Part shown: positions 9,183-17,548 of the stretch, piece after piece
Position numbering within the stretch: position 1 is the first letter of the stretch
Layout of the letters: every line of letters begins with the position of its first letter
Source of the DNA: Glaciimonas soli
GTDB lineage: Bacteria > Pseudomonadota > Gammaproteobacteria > Burkholderiales > Burkholderiaceae_D
DNA: 64,000 nucleotides
NCBI RefSeq assembly: GCF_009497155.1
Contig: NZ_WINI01000003.1
Location: forward strand, 62,001 to 126,000
Direction of reading: 5' to 3'
Notes under the pieces: generated by a model
Told to the model about the DNA's origin: nothing
Databases searched by the model: none
The model's input: the letters and a program-made list of their open reading frames with translations, nothing else
Made by a program: the position numbers and the translations under genes

Positions 9183-10853
9183 GTGGACAAAAGCAACGAC
9201 GCACAACAAACCAAGCAAGCAGACTCTCCTTCAGATCCATCTCGCAGACGCGTATTGCAAGCGGCTGTCGCAACTAGTATTGTCGGTGGCGTTCCGTTAA
9301 TCGGCGAAGCGGCGAGCACCAAGTCAACCCACAAAATTGTCGCCGGCTCGCTCGACACAAAAATCAAAGCGCATATCAAACATGTTGTCGTAATTTATTT
9401 AGAAAATCGTAGCTTCAATAATTTATTTGCCAATTTCCCGGGCGTGCGCCAACCATTATCTGAAGTCCCTGGCGTCGTTTATGTGCAAAAAGACCGCGAC
9501 GGAACGGTGTTGCCGAGCTTGCCAAAAATATGGGGTGGCCTGGTGCCACGCAGCCAAAGTGTGAACGGCAAAGATTATATGATCGCTGAGGAAAAAATCT
9601 CCGGCTTGCCGAATGCGCCCTTCACGCTGAAAGATGCTGAAGGCGCACCGTTACCAGAGTCGGTCGTTACACGCGATCTGTGGCATCTGTTTTATCAAAA
9701 CCAAATGCAGATCAATAACGGCAAGAATGATCAGTTCGTTGCCTGGGCTAATTCCGGCGGTTTGGTGATGGGCTACTACGGCGCGACCGATAAAAATTTA
9801 GGACTGTGGAAAGTCGCACAGCAATATACCTTGTGCGACAATTTTTTCATGGCGGCATTTGGTGGCTCTTACTTAAACCATCAATTCTTGATTTCCGGCC
9901 GCACGCCGGAATACTTTGACGCGGCCAATACGCCTGCCAAACGCAAGATTGCCATAACGGAGGATGGCCCTACCGGTGTGCGTCTGGCATTAGACAAAAA
10001 GAATCCAGCTTCGGCGATCGAAGGCAAACCACGGTTTGAGAACGATGGCGCGATCACCCCTGATGGCTATGCGGTGAACACCATGGCACCGCCCTATCAA
10101 CCTAGCTACATCAAGCCAGCCGCCGGCGGCGATAGCGCACTTGCCGATCCCGCCGATCCCAGCACTCTGCCACCACAAACCTATCACACCATCGGCGATC
10201 TGTTGTCGCAAAAAGGTGTAAGTTGGGCATGGTATGCGGGCGCCTGGCAAGCGGCATTGGAGCACAAGAGCGACGGCGACAAACCCAATTTTCAATATCA
10301 CCATCAGCCATTCAATTACTTCAAACAATTTGCACCTGGCAGCACGGCACGAAAAGAACATTTACTTGATGGCGGCGTGGGCGATAGTCCAATGTCCAAT
10401 AAATTCCTGGCCGATGTAGTGGCCGGAAAACTGCCAGCCGTCACTTTCTACAAGCCGCAGGGAAATTTGAATATGCATGCGGGCTATTCCGATGTGGAAT
10501 CCGGCGATCAGCACGTGACCAATGTGTTGGAACATCTGAAAAAAAGTCCACAGTGGGAAAATATGCTGGTGGTGATCACCTTCGATGAGAATGGCGGCTG
10601 GTGGGATCATGTAGCACCACCTAAAGGTGATCGCTGGGGACCCGGCACGCGCATTCCTGCCATCATCGTTTCTCCTTACGCCAAGAAGGGTTACGTTGAC
10701 CATAGTTTCTACGATACGACCTCTATCATGCGTTTCATCACACGCTTGCACGACCTGCCTTTATTGGAAGGCATCAAGACGCGCAATGCGGCATTTGAGG
10801 CGCGCGGCGCATTACCGCCTGGAGATCTGACCGGGGCTTTGCGCTTTGTTTGA
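9183..10853 (+). CDS. Tat-exported phosphoesterase (AcpA / phospholipase C family)
   Basis: Protein of 556 residues using a GTG start at 9183 with AAGGGA upstream. A twin-arginine signal (SRRRVLQAAVATSIVGG) lies near residues 18-35, so it is exported folded. The mature part begins HVVVIYLENRSFNNLF, the metal/nucleophile motif of the bacterial phosphoesterase family PF04185 (acid phosphatase AcpA and non-haemolytic phospholipase C), and ends with FDENGGWWDHVAPP and the RIPAIIVSPYAK motif. It should hydrolyse phosphomonoesters or phospholipids in the periplasm or outside. It stands alone, followed by a perfect hairpin at 10873. The exact substrate cannot be read. Confidence 0.9.
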   Translation: MDKSNDAQQTKQADSPSDPSRRRVLQAAVATSIVGGVPLIGEAASTKSTHKIVAGSLDTKIKAHIKHVVVIYLENRSFNNLFANFPGVRQPLSEVPGVVYVQKDRDGTVLPSLPKIWGGLVPRSQSVNGKDYMIAEEKISGLPNAPFTLKDAEGAPLPESVVTRDLWHLFYQNQMQINNGKNDQFVAWANSGGLVMGYYGATDKNLGLWKVAQQYTLCDNFFMAAFGGSYLNHQFLISGRTPEYFDAANTPAKRKIAITEDGPTGVRLALDKKNPASAIEGKPRFENDGAITPDGYAVNTMAPPYQPSYIKPAAGGDSALADPADPSTLPPQTYHTIGDLLSQKGVSWAWYAGAWQAALEHKSDGDKPNFQYHHQPFNYFKQFAPGSTARKEHLLDGGVGDSPMSNKFLADVVAGKLPAVTFYKPQGNLNMHAGYSDVESGDQHVTNVLEHLKKSPQWENMLVVITFDENGGWWDHVAPPKGDRWGPGTRIPAIIVSPYAKKGYVDHSFYDTTSIMRFITRLHDLPLLEGIKTRNAAFEARGALPPGDLTGALRFV

Positions 10854-10872
10854 TTAACGTTAGTAACTGCAA

Positions 10873-10908
10873 ATTCTGTAGGGGCGCAACTAGTCGCCCC
10901 TACAGAAT
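10873..10908. repeat. Perfect 14-base inverted repeat
   Basis: ATTCTGTAGGGGCG and its exact complement are separated by an eight-base loop just after the phosphoesterase gene. No T-run follows, so it looks more like a palindromic intergenic repeat or mRNA 3' stabiliser than an intrinsic terminator. The GTAGGGGCG...CGCCCCTAC form is a frequent type of dispersed repeat in bacteria. Confidence 0.6.
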
Positions 10909-10947
10909 CTATGGACGCGTAACATCAATTATTTAAGTTAGATACAC

Positions 10948-11757
10948 ATGCATAAAAACATTTCCGCAACATCCATCGGCAAGTTGATTTTGGGGGCTTG
11001 GACGGCAACGCATTTCTGTATTGCCGCCGCAGCGCCATTATCAAGCGCATTTGCCACGGATGCTGCCGCCTGCGCGCAACTGAAGAGCGACCATGTGATG
11101 CAAGCTGGTGCGCCCGTCACTTGTGAGCAATTGCAAACTGTACGTTTTTCGTTCATAGACTTCGATGGCAAATTGCATGACGACGGCGAAGTGATGGTAA
11201 TGGCTGCAGTCGCCCCTCAAGTGCAAGCCATCTTTGAAGAGCTGCTAGCGCGCCGCTTACCGATCAAACAAGCACGTTTGATGGGGCACTACCATGGTGA
11301 TGACGATGCCTCCATGGCAGATAACAATACATCCGCTTTCAATGACCGCGCCATGACGGGCGGCGGCGCATTGTCTTTACATGCTTACGGATTAGCGATT
11401 GACCTCAATCCATTGCAAAATCCGTATATAAATCGTAACAAACAAGGTGCACCAGAAGTGAGTCCTCCCGCCGGTCAACCTTACACTGCCCGCACGAAAA
11501 TGCGCCCCGGAATGGTGAATCAGCAAATCGCGGATGTTTTCGCGCAACATGGTTTTTTCATTTGGGGCGGCAATTGGAAACAACCGATCGACTATCAGCA
11601 TTTCCAGGTCAGCCGCAAAATGGCCGAACGTCTCGCGGCACTACCGTCAGATCAGGCACGCAAGGTATTTGAAAGCAGTATCATTGCGTATGGCCACTGC
11701 ATGAAAAATGAGCAGAGCAATATGAAAGCGCGGGTGGCTTGTGTAAATGACAAATAG
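10948..11757 (+). CDS. M15-family peptidase (D-Ala-D-Ala carboxypeptidase-like)
   Basis: Exported protein of 269 residues. A signal peptide covers about residues 1-35 (GAWTATHFCIAAAAPLSSAF). The zinc site of M15 peptidases is visible: SLHAYGLAIDLNP supplies His and Asp near residues 148-156 and DYQHFQ supplies the second His near 212; an Arg/Asp loop precedes. Such enzymes cut peptidoglycan peptides, usually L-Ala-D-Glu or D-Ala-D-Ala bonds. Four cysteines in the mature part may pair. The gene stands alone after the phosphoesterase hairpin. It is longer than phage endolysins of the M15C group and is probably a cell-wall maintenance enzyme. Confidence 0.85.
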   Translation: MHKNISATSIGKLILGAWTATHFCIAAAAPLSSAFATDAAACAQLKSDHVMQAGAPVTCEQLQTVRFSFIDFDGKLHDDGEVMVMAAVAPQVQAIFEELLARRLPIKQARLMGHYHGDDDASMADNNTSAFNDRAMTGGGALSLHAYGLAIDLNPLQNPYINRNKQGAPEVSPPAGQPYTARTKMRPGMVNQQIADVFAQHGFFIWGGNWKQPIDYQHFQVSRKMAERLAALPSDQARKVFESSIIAYGHCMKNEQSNMKARVACVNDK

Positions 11758-11793
11758 AAATGATGACTAATAAAATGTGTGGTGCAGCAGTCA

Positions 11794-11880
11794 CATTTCC
11801 ATGTGGAAAATGCAACAAAAAACAATTAAGTCCCCTATGAAATCAAGGCGCATGAGAATATTTCCACCGGGGGGGAAATG
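11794..11880. repeat. Two related dyad elements before phasin gene
   Basis: CATTTCC-ATGTGG-AAAATG at 11794-11812 and ATTTCC-N6-GGGGAAAT around 11859-11879 are similar imperfect palindromes built on ATTTCC/GGAAAT. The second contains a run of seven G. They lie between the peptidase stop and the phasin promoter; a role as operators or as a weak terminator is possible but unproven. Confidence 0.35.
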
Positions 11881-11920
11881 TTAATTATCACAAATGTTTA
11901 TGTTGCACTGCACAATTCCC

Positions 11921-11948
11921 TTGACAGCGTATTTCGACTCTGTAAAAT
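11921..11948 (+). promoter_or_regulatory. Sigma-70 promoter of phasin gene
   Basis: Perfect -35 TTGACA (11921-11926), 16-base spacer, -10 TAAAAT (11943-11948). The expected start near 11955 leaves a 65-base leader before the phasin ATG. Directly upstream lies TTGCACTGCACAA (11903-11915), a TGCA-rich partial palindrome of the sort proposed for PhaR-type repressor sites of phasin genes; that part is inference. Confidence 0.7.
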
Positions 11949-12019
11949 GCTTTCTTGTGCGGCGCACCATTTTGGTGACTAGCCGTAAATGCCTCACTCT
12001 TACAACCCAGGAGAAGAAC

Positions 12020-12583
12020 ATGTTTTCGTTCCAAGAGCAATTTTCAGCAGCTACCAAAGCCCATTTCGAAGCACAATTAGCATTACTCAATTCATTAACA
12101 ACCACAGCGTTTGCTGGTGTTGAAAAAGTCATCGAATTAAATCTGAGTGCCGCCAAAGCATCACTGGAAGAAACCAGCGGTACTGCCAAGCAATTAATTG
12201 GCGCCAAAGACGCACAAGAATTTTTGTCGATCTCCGCCGCACAAGCTAAACCAAATGCAGACAAAGCCGCTGCTTATGGTCGTCACTTGGCTGGCATCGC
12301 TTCTGGCACACAAACAGAATTGACTAAAGCGGCAGAAGCACAAATCGCTGAAACTAGCCGTCGCATCAATGCACTGATCGACGAAGTCAGCAAAAATGCA
12401 CCGGCTGGTTCAGAAAACGCGATCGCGATTTTGAAATCGGTTATCGGCAATGCAAACGCTGGTTACGAGCAACTGAACAAATCCGCTAAACAAGCAGTTG
12501 AAGCACTAGAAGCAAATTTGAACAATGCCGCAACCCAGTTCGCACAAACTACTGAAAAAGCAGCGCGCGCAACTAAGAAGTAA
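12020..12583 (+). CDS. phaP: Phasin, PHA granule-associated protein
   Basis: Protein of 187 residues from the ATG at 12020, preceded by CAGGAGAAGAAC. It begins MFSFQEQFSAATKAHFEAQL, the typical betaproteobacterial phasin opening, and consists of amphipathic alpha-helix rich in Ala, Lys, Glu and Gln without membrane segments or cysteines. Phasins coat polyhydroxyalkanoate granules and set their number and size. A strong promoter precedes it and an intrinsic terminator follows, so it is monocistronic and probably highly expressed. No PHA synthase lies in the window, as is usual for this gene. Confidence 0.93.
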   Translation: MFSFQEQFSAATKAHFEAQLALLNSLTTTAFAGVEKVIELNLSAAKASLEETSGTAKQLIGAKDAQEFLSISAAQAKPNADKAAAYGRHLAGIASGTQTELTKAAEAQIAETSRRINALIDEVSKNAPAGSENAIAILKSVIGNANAGYEQLNKSAKQAVEALEANLNNAATQFAQTTEKAARATKK

Positions 12584-12622
12584 TTACTGCGTTGGGTGAA
12601 TTTTAATTCCCCACGGAATCAC

Positions 12623-12656
12623 AAAAAAGCCGCACAGGAAACTGTGCGGCTTTTTT
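12623..12656 (+). terminator. Intrinsic terminator of phasin gene
   Basis: GCCGCACAG-GAAA-CTGTGCGGC followed by TTTTTT and preceded by A6; nine-base perfect stem with a tetraloop. Confidence 0.93.
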
Positions 12657-12847
12657 ACGTCAGCTTTGCATTGACTCATACCCAAACAGTGATTTGGTGC
12701 GAGGTTGTTAAATAGATACACTAGACAAAAATATACAAAGTCTGTCGCAGGCGTCAATAACGGCGATTTATAATCAATCCCATTGTCGCCGCTTTAACAT
12801 ATTTATTCATCATACGATTAGCCGTAACGCTCATTTTTCGGAACACC

Positions 12848-13174
12848 ATGTCTAGCTTTGCCACTTCGCTAATCACTTTCGTCTATATGTTGGTCGGACC
12901 TGCCATGTCATTAGCGTATATCCCGCAAGCACTTCGTGTCGCGCGTGATACTGCCGGAGCCAAATCCATTTCATTACCAACCTGGGGCATGTGGTCGTTT
13001 TCGACATTGGTGACTTCTTTATATAGCGGCTTTGTGGTGAAAGATATGTTGTGGTGCTTAAGTGCTTGCGGCAGCATGGTTGGTTGTTGGGCGGTGTTTA
13101 GTATTGCTTACTTCAAGCGCACAAAACATGCGCGCCTGACGGTGCAATCTAATCCGACATTACTCAAACCATAA
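12848..13174 (+). CDS. Small PQ-loop / SemiSWEET-like membrane protein
   Basis: Protein of 108 residues with three hydrophobic segments at about 8-27, 42-62 and 70-90, the size and topology of bacterial SemiSWEET/PQ-loop transporters. The first segment ends in YIPQALRV, matching the PQ motif; PTWGMWSFSTL forms the second. Bacterial SemiSWEETs move small sugars as dimers, but many PQ-loop proteins are uncharacterised and substrate cannot be read. A terminator follows at 13208, so it is a single-gene unit. Confidence 0.75.
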   Translation: MSSFATSLITFVYMLVGPAMSLAYIPQALRVARDTAGAKSISLPTWGMWSFSTLVTSLYSGFVVKDMLWCLSACGSMVGCWAVFSIAYFKRTKHARLTVQSNPTLLKP

Positions 13175-13207
13175 TCTCGTAACGGCGCAGCACAACATTT
13201 ACACAAA

Positions 13208-13236
13208 ACGGTCAGCCACATAGCTGGCCGTTTTTG
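13208..13236 (+). terminator. Intrinsic terminator
   Basis: ACGGTCAGC-CACATA-GCTGGCCGT, a nine-pair stem with one G-T pair, then TTTTTGTTT. It ends the PQ-loop gene and lies just before the LysR gene. Confidence 0.85.
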
Positions 13237-13272
13237 TTTATCCTTGAGGCTTGTAAATCTGCAGGAGCAAAC

Positions 13273-14226
13273 ATGGATCGTCGTTGGTTACCACTAAACG
13301 CATTGCGGGCTTTTGAGGCCGCTGGCAAGCACTTAAGCGTGACGGCAGCGGCGAATAGTTTGTATGTATCGCAAAGCGCAGTCAGCCGGCATATTCTGAC
13401 GCTGGAATCCTTACTCAACGTCAAGCTCTTTGAACGCAAGCATCAACACCTGGAACTCACCGAGGCTGGTCGCGCTTTGTTGCCGGCAGTAAATAAATCG
13501 TTCGACCGCATCGAGCATGTACTACAAGACATCTTGAAGGATGGCGCAATTGCGCACAGGGTATTGCACATACAAATGCCGGCAACATTCGCCCATAATT
13601 TGGCAGTGCCAATTCTGCGCGAGTTCAGAAGCGCATTCCCTCACGTGATGCTTGATTTGATGATTCCCAATAGCATCGGTATGCCAGAAAACAATTCGGA
13701 CATCGCGGTGGTGTATTCCAAACCGGAAGTTAATGATTTAATTGCGGACTTACTATGGCGAGTGCGTTTAACACCACTGTGTCATCCTTCTTTATTGGAA
13801 AAATTACCTGCAGCAACACCACTCTCTTTGCAGGAGTTTGTGAGCAGCAATGAACTGGTTCACGTCCTGCTAGAGGGGCAAGCTCGCTATCGGCTTTGGC
13901 AGCATTTTGTACGCCAAACAGAATTGAGTAATATCAATACCGATCATGGCCTCGTCTTTGAGACCGCCAGTTTAGCGGCACAATATGTGATGAGCGGCAG
14001 CGGCATTGCCCTGCTTGATCCATTGTTGTTTCAGGAGGAGTTACGGGATGGCACTTTGGTACAACCGTTTGATACCTGGGTCGACGATGGTTATGGCTAT
14101 TATCTCCTGACGCATCCCGATGACTTGCAGGACCCCGCGATCGCCTCGTTCCGTTCCTGGATCATTCGACACTATGCCGATTTGCCGGCAAAATTAAAAG
14201 CGCCGTCCCACGCACATAATCAATAG
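13273..14226 (+). CDS. LysR family regulator, GcvA-like
   Basis: Regulator of 317 residues from the ATG at 13273 (GGAG six bases upstream). The N-terminus MDRRWLPLNALRAFEAAGKH and the HTH segment SVTAAANSLYVSQSAVSRHI are typical of the GcvA/AmpR branch of LysR proteins; an effector-binding domain fills residues 90-300. It lies upstream of and co-directional with the aldA/MFS/enolase-superfamily/GMC cluster, separated by 338 bases, and is the likely regulator of that cluster. The ligand is unknown. Confidence 0.92.
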   Translation: MDRRWLPLNALRAFEAAGKHLSVTAAANSLYVSQSAVSRHILTLESLLNVKLFERKHQHLELTEAGRALLPAVNKSFDRIEHVLQDILKDGAIAHRVLHIQMPATFAHNLAVPILREFRSAFPHVMLDLMIPNSIGMPENNSDIAVVYSKPEVNDLIADLLWRVRLTPLCHPSLLEKLPAATPLSLQEFVSSNELVHVLLEGQARYRLWQHFVRQTELSNINTDHGLVFETASLAAQYVMSGSGIALLDPLLFQEELRDGTLVQPFDTWVDDGYGYYLLTHPDDLQDPAIASFRSWIIRHYADLPAKLKAPSHAHNQ

Positions 14227-14564
14227 AAATATTCTGCTCATGCATCCCGCAATGCAATGACTTGCTACGAAATTGTCGTAGGTACGCCCCTCGCATCCAT
14301 TTTTTAGATATCGCAATCTGTATTTGGCATTTGCCGAATATAGGGAATTTCTCATACGATACAAAAAATATAATAAATTGGAATGATGATCGCCTCCCAA
14401 ATACGATCATACTTTGCCCATAAGAGACGAAAGCCTTCCTATGCTATCGACAACCAGATTGCACACAATTCTTATGTCGCATCTCCAATTTAGCTCTTCT
14501 CACTTAGCTTCAAATAAGTCCGTATAACTCTATTGTGTTGTGAGACTCATCTACGAAAGACGCT
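14227..14564. other. Intergenic region before aldA-like gene
   Basis: 338 bases, AT-rich, with no credible reading frame. It must carry the promoter and any LysR sites of the catabolic cluster. A TATAAC hexamer near 14522 could be a -10 element, but no good -35 partner is visible, as expected for an activator-dependent promoter. Confidence 0.4.
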
Positions 14565-15989
14565 ATGCAACACTACAAAAATTTCATCAATAATCAATTC
14601 GTTGCACCACAAAATAGCGAGACTATCGCTGTCTGTAACCCGGCTACTGATGAGATCGTCGCCCATGTTTCTCTTGCTACGGCACAAGAAGCAACGACCG
14701 CAACCAATGCCGCAGCCTCAGCGCAAAAAGCATGGGGAAAGCTACCCGGCGCTGAACGAGCAAAAGCCCTCCATCGTCTCGCCGATGCATTGGTGGCGCG
14801 TGCACCTGATATTGGCACAGCGTTAGCGCTGGAGTCTGGGAAAAGCCTTAGCGATGCCACCAATGAAGCCATCTATGCTGCCGAAATTTGTCGCTATCAC
14901 GCCGAATGGGGGCGCCGTATTGAAGGTGAAATCATTCCTAGCGATAGTCCCTCTGAAAACTTGCTGTTGCAACGCGAACCTATCGGTGTTGCCGCTTGCC
15001 TGATCCCGTTCAATTACCCGGTTTATACGCTGCTGCGTAAAATTGCACCGGCACTGATTACCGGCAATACGGTGGTCGTGCGCCCCAGCAATAACACGCC
15101 ATGTTCTGCTTTTGAAATTGCAAAAGCCGTGCTTGATGCGCAATTTCCTGATGGCGTTGTCAATATCCTGGCCATGGGCCATGCCACCGCCGAGGTTGTT
15201 TGCACTCACCCCAAAGTCGGCATCATTACGTTGACCGGCAGCGTCAATGCAGGACGCAAAGTACTGGAGTATTCGCAGGTAAATATTGCCAAGTCGTCTC
15301 TGGAACTGGGCGGGAAAACGCCGGTAATCGTTGCTGCTGATGCGGATCTGGAAAGTGCCGCAAATGGCATCGTTTCCTCTAAAACTACGCATTGCGGCCA
15401 GATTTGCACTGGCGTCGAACGCGTCTACGTCCATCGCGCGGTGTATCCCCAATTGCTGAAACTGCTTAAGGAAAAACTCAGCGCAGTACAAATCGGTGAT
15501 CGCGCTGGCAATCCATCACATATGGGACCGTTAGTCAGCGCAACCGCGCGCACCAATATTCACGCGATGGTTGAACGTGCCGTGGCGGATGGCGCGACGA
15601 TCGAAGTGGGTGGCTATATTCCAGAAGGCAAAGGAAATTTTTACCCGCCAACCATGTTAACTAACTGTCGTCAGGACATGGAAATCGTCCAGGAAGAAAT
15701 TTTTGGCCCCGTATTCTGTGTACTGCAATACGAAACGACAGAAGAAGCATTGGCGCTAGCCAACGATCATCAGTTTGGTTTGTCTTCTGTGATTTATACA
15801 GAGAACTACCGCGACGCAATGTTCATCGCCAACAACATAGAGGCTGGCGAGTTGTACATCAACCGCATGCCGGCGGATCCATATCAGGGTTATCACTCTG
15901 GATGGAAACGCTCAGGCCTGGGCGGTGATGATGGTAAACATGGCATGCTCGAATTTACACAGACGCGTTTGGTTGTCATGAAATATTAA
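14565..15989 (+). CDS. NAD(P)-dependent aldehyde dehydrogenase, AldA-like
   Basis: Aldehyde dehydrogenase of 474 residues. The general-base Glu is in LELGGKTP (about residue 247) and the catalytic Cys in GQICTG (about 281). The C-terminus (YHSGWKRSGLGGDDGKHGML) is like lactaldehyde/glycolaldehyde dehydrogenase AldA of E. coli. It oxidises an aldehyde to a carboxylic acid with NAD(P)+ in the cytoplasm. It opens a co-directional cluster with an MFS carrier, an enolase-superfamily enzyme and a GMC oxidoreductase, so the product is likely a sugar acid or hydroxy acid. The exact substrate is not readable; a sugar aldehyde is the best guess. Confidence 0.88.
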   Translation: MQHYKNFINNQFVAPQNSETIAVCNPATDEIVAHVSLATAQEATTATNAAASAQKAWGKLPGAERAKALHRLADALVARAPDIGTALALESGKSLSDATNEAIYAAEICRYHAEWGRRIEGEIIPSDSPSENLLLQREPIGVAACLIPFNYPVYTLLRKIAPALITGNTVVVRPSNNTPCSAFEIAKAVLDAQFPDGVVNILAMGHATAEVVCTHPKVGIITLTGSVNAGRKVLEYSQVNIAKSSLELGGKTPVIVAADADLESAANGIVSSKTTHCGQICTGVERVYVHRAVYPQLLKLLKEKLSAVQIGDRAGNPSHMGPLVSATARTNIHAMVERAVADGATIEVGGYIPEGKGNFYPPTMLTNCRQDMEIVQEEIFGPVFCVLQYETTEEALALANDHQFGLSSVIYTENYRDAMFIANNIEAGELYINRMPADPYQGYHSGWKRSGLGGDDGKHGMLEFTQTRLVVMKY

Positions 15990-16225
15990 AAATAATGATG
16001 CTGTAAAACCAAAATCGTAAATTGGGCCGAAAGCCCAACAACAATGTTCAATCTGAAGATGGTCAGAGTGCGAAATCAGAAGTCGCATGCTCTGCAGCAG
16101 ACTGCATCTTTATTTTTGAAAAGTTGCAACAAAGAGCCTATTGGAGCTCATTAAATAATGCGTCGCAGTGACTGATAGCAAAACAAATACAGCAACGCAT
16201 TCAGCTTTAGAAAGTAAGCCGAGAC
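15990..16225. other. Intergenic region between aldA-like and MFS genes
   Basis: 236 bases without a gene. A short hairpin TTGGGC-CGAAA-GCCCAA lies at 16022-16038 without a T-run. Its size suggests that the MFS gene may have its own promoter; none is clear. Confidence 0.35.
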
Positions 16226-17539
16226 ATGATAGATATCGCAATTCAACCAAATAATAGTGCGAGCAACATCGCCGTCAGCGAGCGCTCTAAAAACTTAAAC
16301 CGCTATTTCCAGTTCGCTTTATTGGTAGCCGCAGCAGGGGCAATTTATCCCCTGCTTTATCTACGCCAATACTATGAAAACAGCATACTTGCCGCCTTCA
16401 ATATTACTTCCGCTGATTTAAATAGCATTTACGTTGTTTTGGGCTTTGTATTTGTCGCCACTTACATGCCCAGTGGCTGGTTAGCGGACAAATTCTCTCC
16501 AAAATTATTGATTAGCTTCTCACTCACGGTGGTCGGCGGCACGGGTTTTTGGTATGCGGCTTATCCACCGTTGTGGCAGCTGAAAATCATCTTTTTCTTT
16601 TGGGGTTTAGCCGCAGGATTGACGTTTTGGGCGGCTCTGGTAAAAAGTGTCAAGCTGCTGGCAAAATCCTCCGAACAAGGACGTTTTTTTGGCATCCTGG
16701 ATGGCGGCCGCGGATTGGTTGAAGCCTTACTTGCCACGATTGGGTTAGCTATATTCGCTTATCTCATGGCCCAAAATCCTGCGCCACAACAGGCGCTACG
16801 CCCGATCATCTATATGTACTCCGTCATTTGCATCGCAATTGCGGTACTGATTTTTATTTTTCTTGATAGCGAAACCAAAAATACCGATGGCGACGTTCAA
16901 GAAGATAAAAAAATAAAAGGCAATCTGCTGCAAGACTTACGCACTGTAGCCGCCAATCCACGCTTATGGCTGATGGCATTCATCATCCTCACCGGTTACC
17001 AGTTATTTTGGGGAACCTATTCTTTCTCCTCTTACCTGCAAGAAGGTTACGGCATGACGGCGGTAGCTGCCGGCGTGATCACGGTCACCAAAGTCTGGAT
17101 GCGCCCAATCAGTAGTGTTGCAGCGGGTTTTTTAGGGGATAAATTTTCGAATGAACTGATACTGCCGCTCAGCATGCTGTTGGCTTGCTGCGGCTATCTG
17201 GTTCTGGTCTTTTTCCCGCACGTAAACCATGCCTACTTCTTGCTGTTCATTGTCATTGGAATTGGCACCATGACCTATGCCATACGCGGCCTGTATTGGA
17301 GCATTCTGGATGGCTGCAAAGTGCCGCCACATGTGATTGGTTTGGCGATTGGCATCATTTCCATGATCGGCTATCTGCCCGATATTTTCCTGCCAATGAT
17401 CAATCGTGCCATCTTAAATAATTACCCAGGTCCGCTCGGCTTCAGAATCTATTACAGCTATCTCGCTGGCGCCGGCTTATTAGGTGCAGTAGTCGCGTTT
17501 TACTTTAAATCGCTTGTCAATACACACAAAAACACATAA
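16226..17539 (+). CDS. MFS transporter
   Basis: Polytopic protein of 437 residues with about 12 transmembrane segments and a central hydrophilic loop at about 215-235 (KNTDGDVQEDKKIKG). The loop 2-3 motif appears as GWLADKFSPK and is repeated in the second half as GFLGDKFSNE. It is most like MFS carriers of the YihN or sugar-acid type. It presumably imports the substrate or an intermediate used by the neighbouring dehydrogenases and enolase-superfamily enzyme. Its stop is nine bases before the next start, so these two are co-transcribed. Confidence 0.88.
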   Translation: MIDIAIQPNNSASNIAVSERSKNLNRYFQFALLVAAAGAIYPLLYLRQYYENSILAAFNITSADLNSIYVVLGFVFVATYMPSGWLADKFSPKLLISFSLTVVGGTGFWYAAYPPLWQLKIIFFFWGLAAGLTFWAALVKSVKLLAKSSEQGRFFGILDGGRGLVEALLATIGLAIFAYLMAQNPAPQQALRPIIYMYSVICIAIAVLIFIFLDSETKNTDGDVQEDKKIKGNLLQDLRTVAANPRLWLMAFIILTGYQLFWGTYSFSSYLQEGYGMTAVAAGVITVTKVWMRPISSVAAGFLGDKFSNELILPLSMLLACCGYLVLVFFPHVNHAYFLLFIVIGIGTMTYAIRGLYWSILDGCKVPPHVIGLAIGIISMIGYLPDIFLPMINRAILNNYPGPLGFRIYYSYLAGAGLLGAVVAFYFKSLVNTHKNT

Positions 17540-17548
17540 GGAGAAATC

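Noticed and set aside
10873-10908. Classical intrinsic terminator after the phosphoesterase gene
   Set aside because: The stem is perfect but no T-run follows on either strand, so it was listed as a repeat.
14823-15491. 222-codon frame on the minus strand opposite the AldA-like gene
   Set aside because: Shadow of the coding strand; product is low in hydrophobic core pattern and not family-like.
16022-16038. Terminator between the AldA-like and MFS genes
   Set aside because: The stem has only six pairs and lacks a T-run; noted only as a hairpin.
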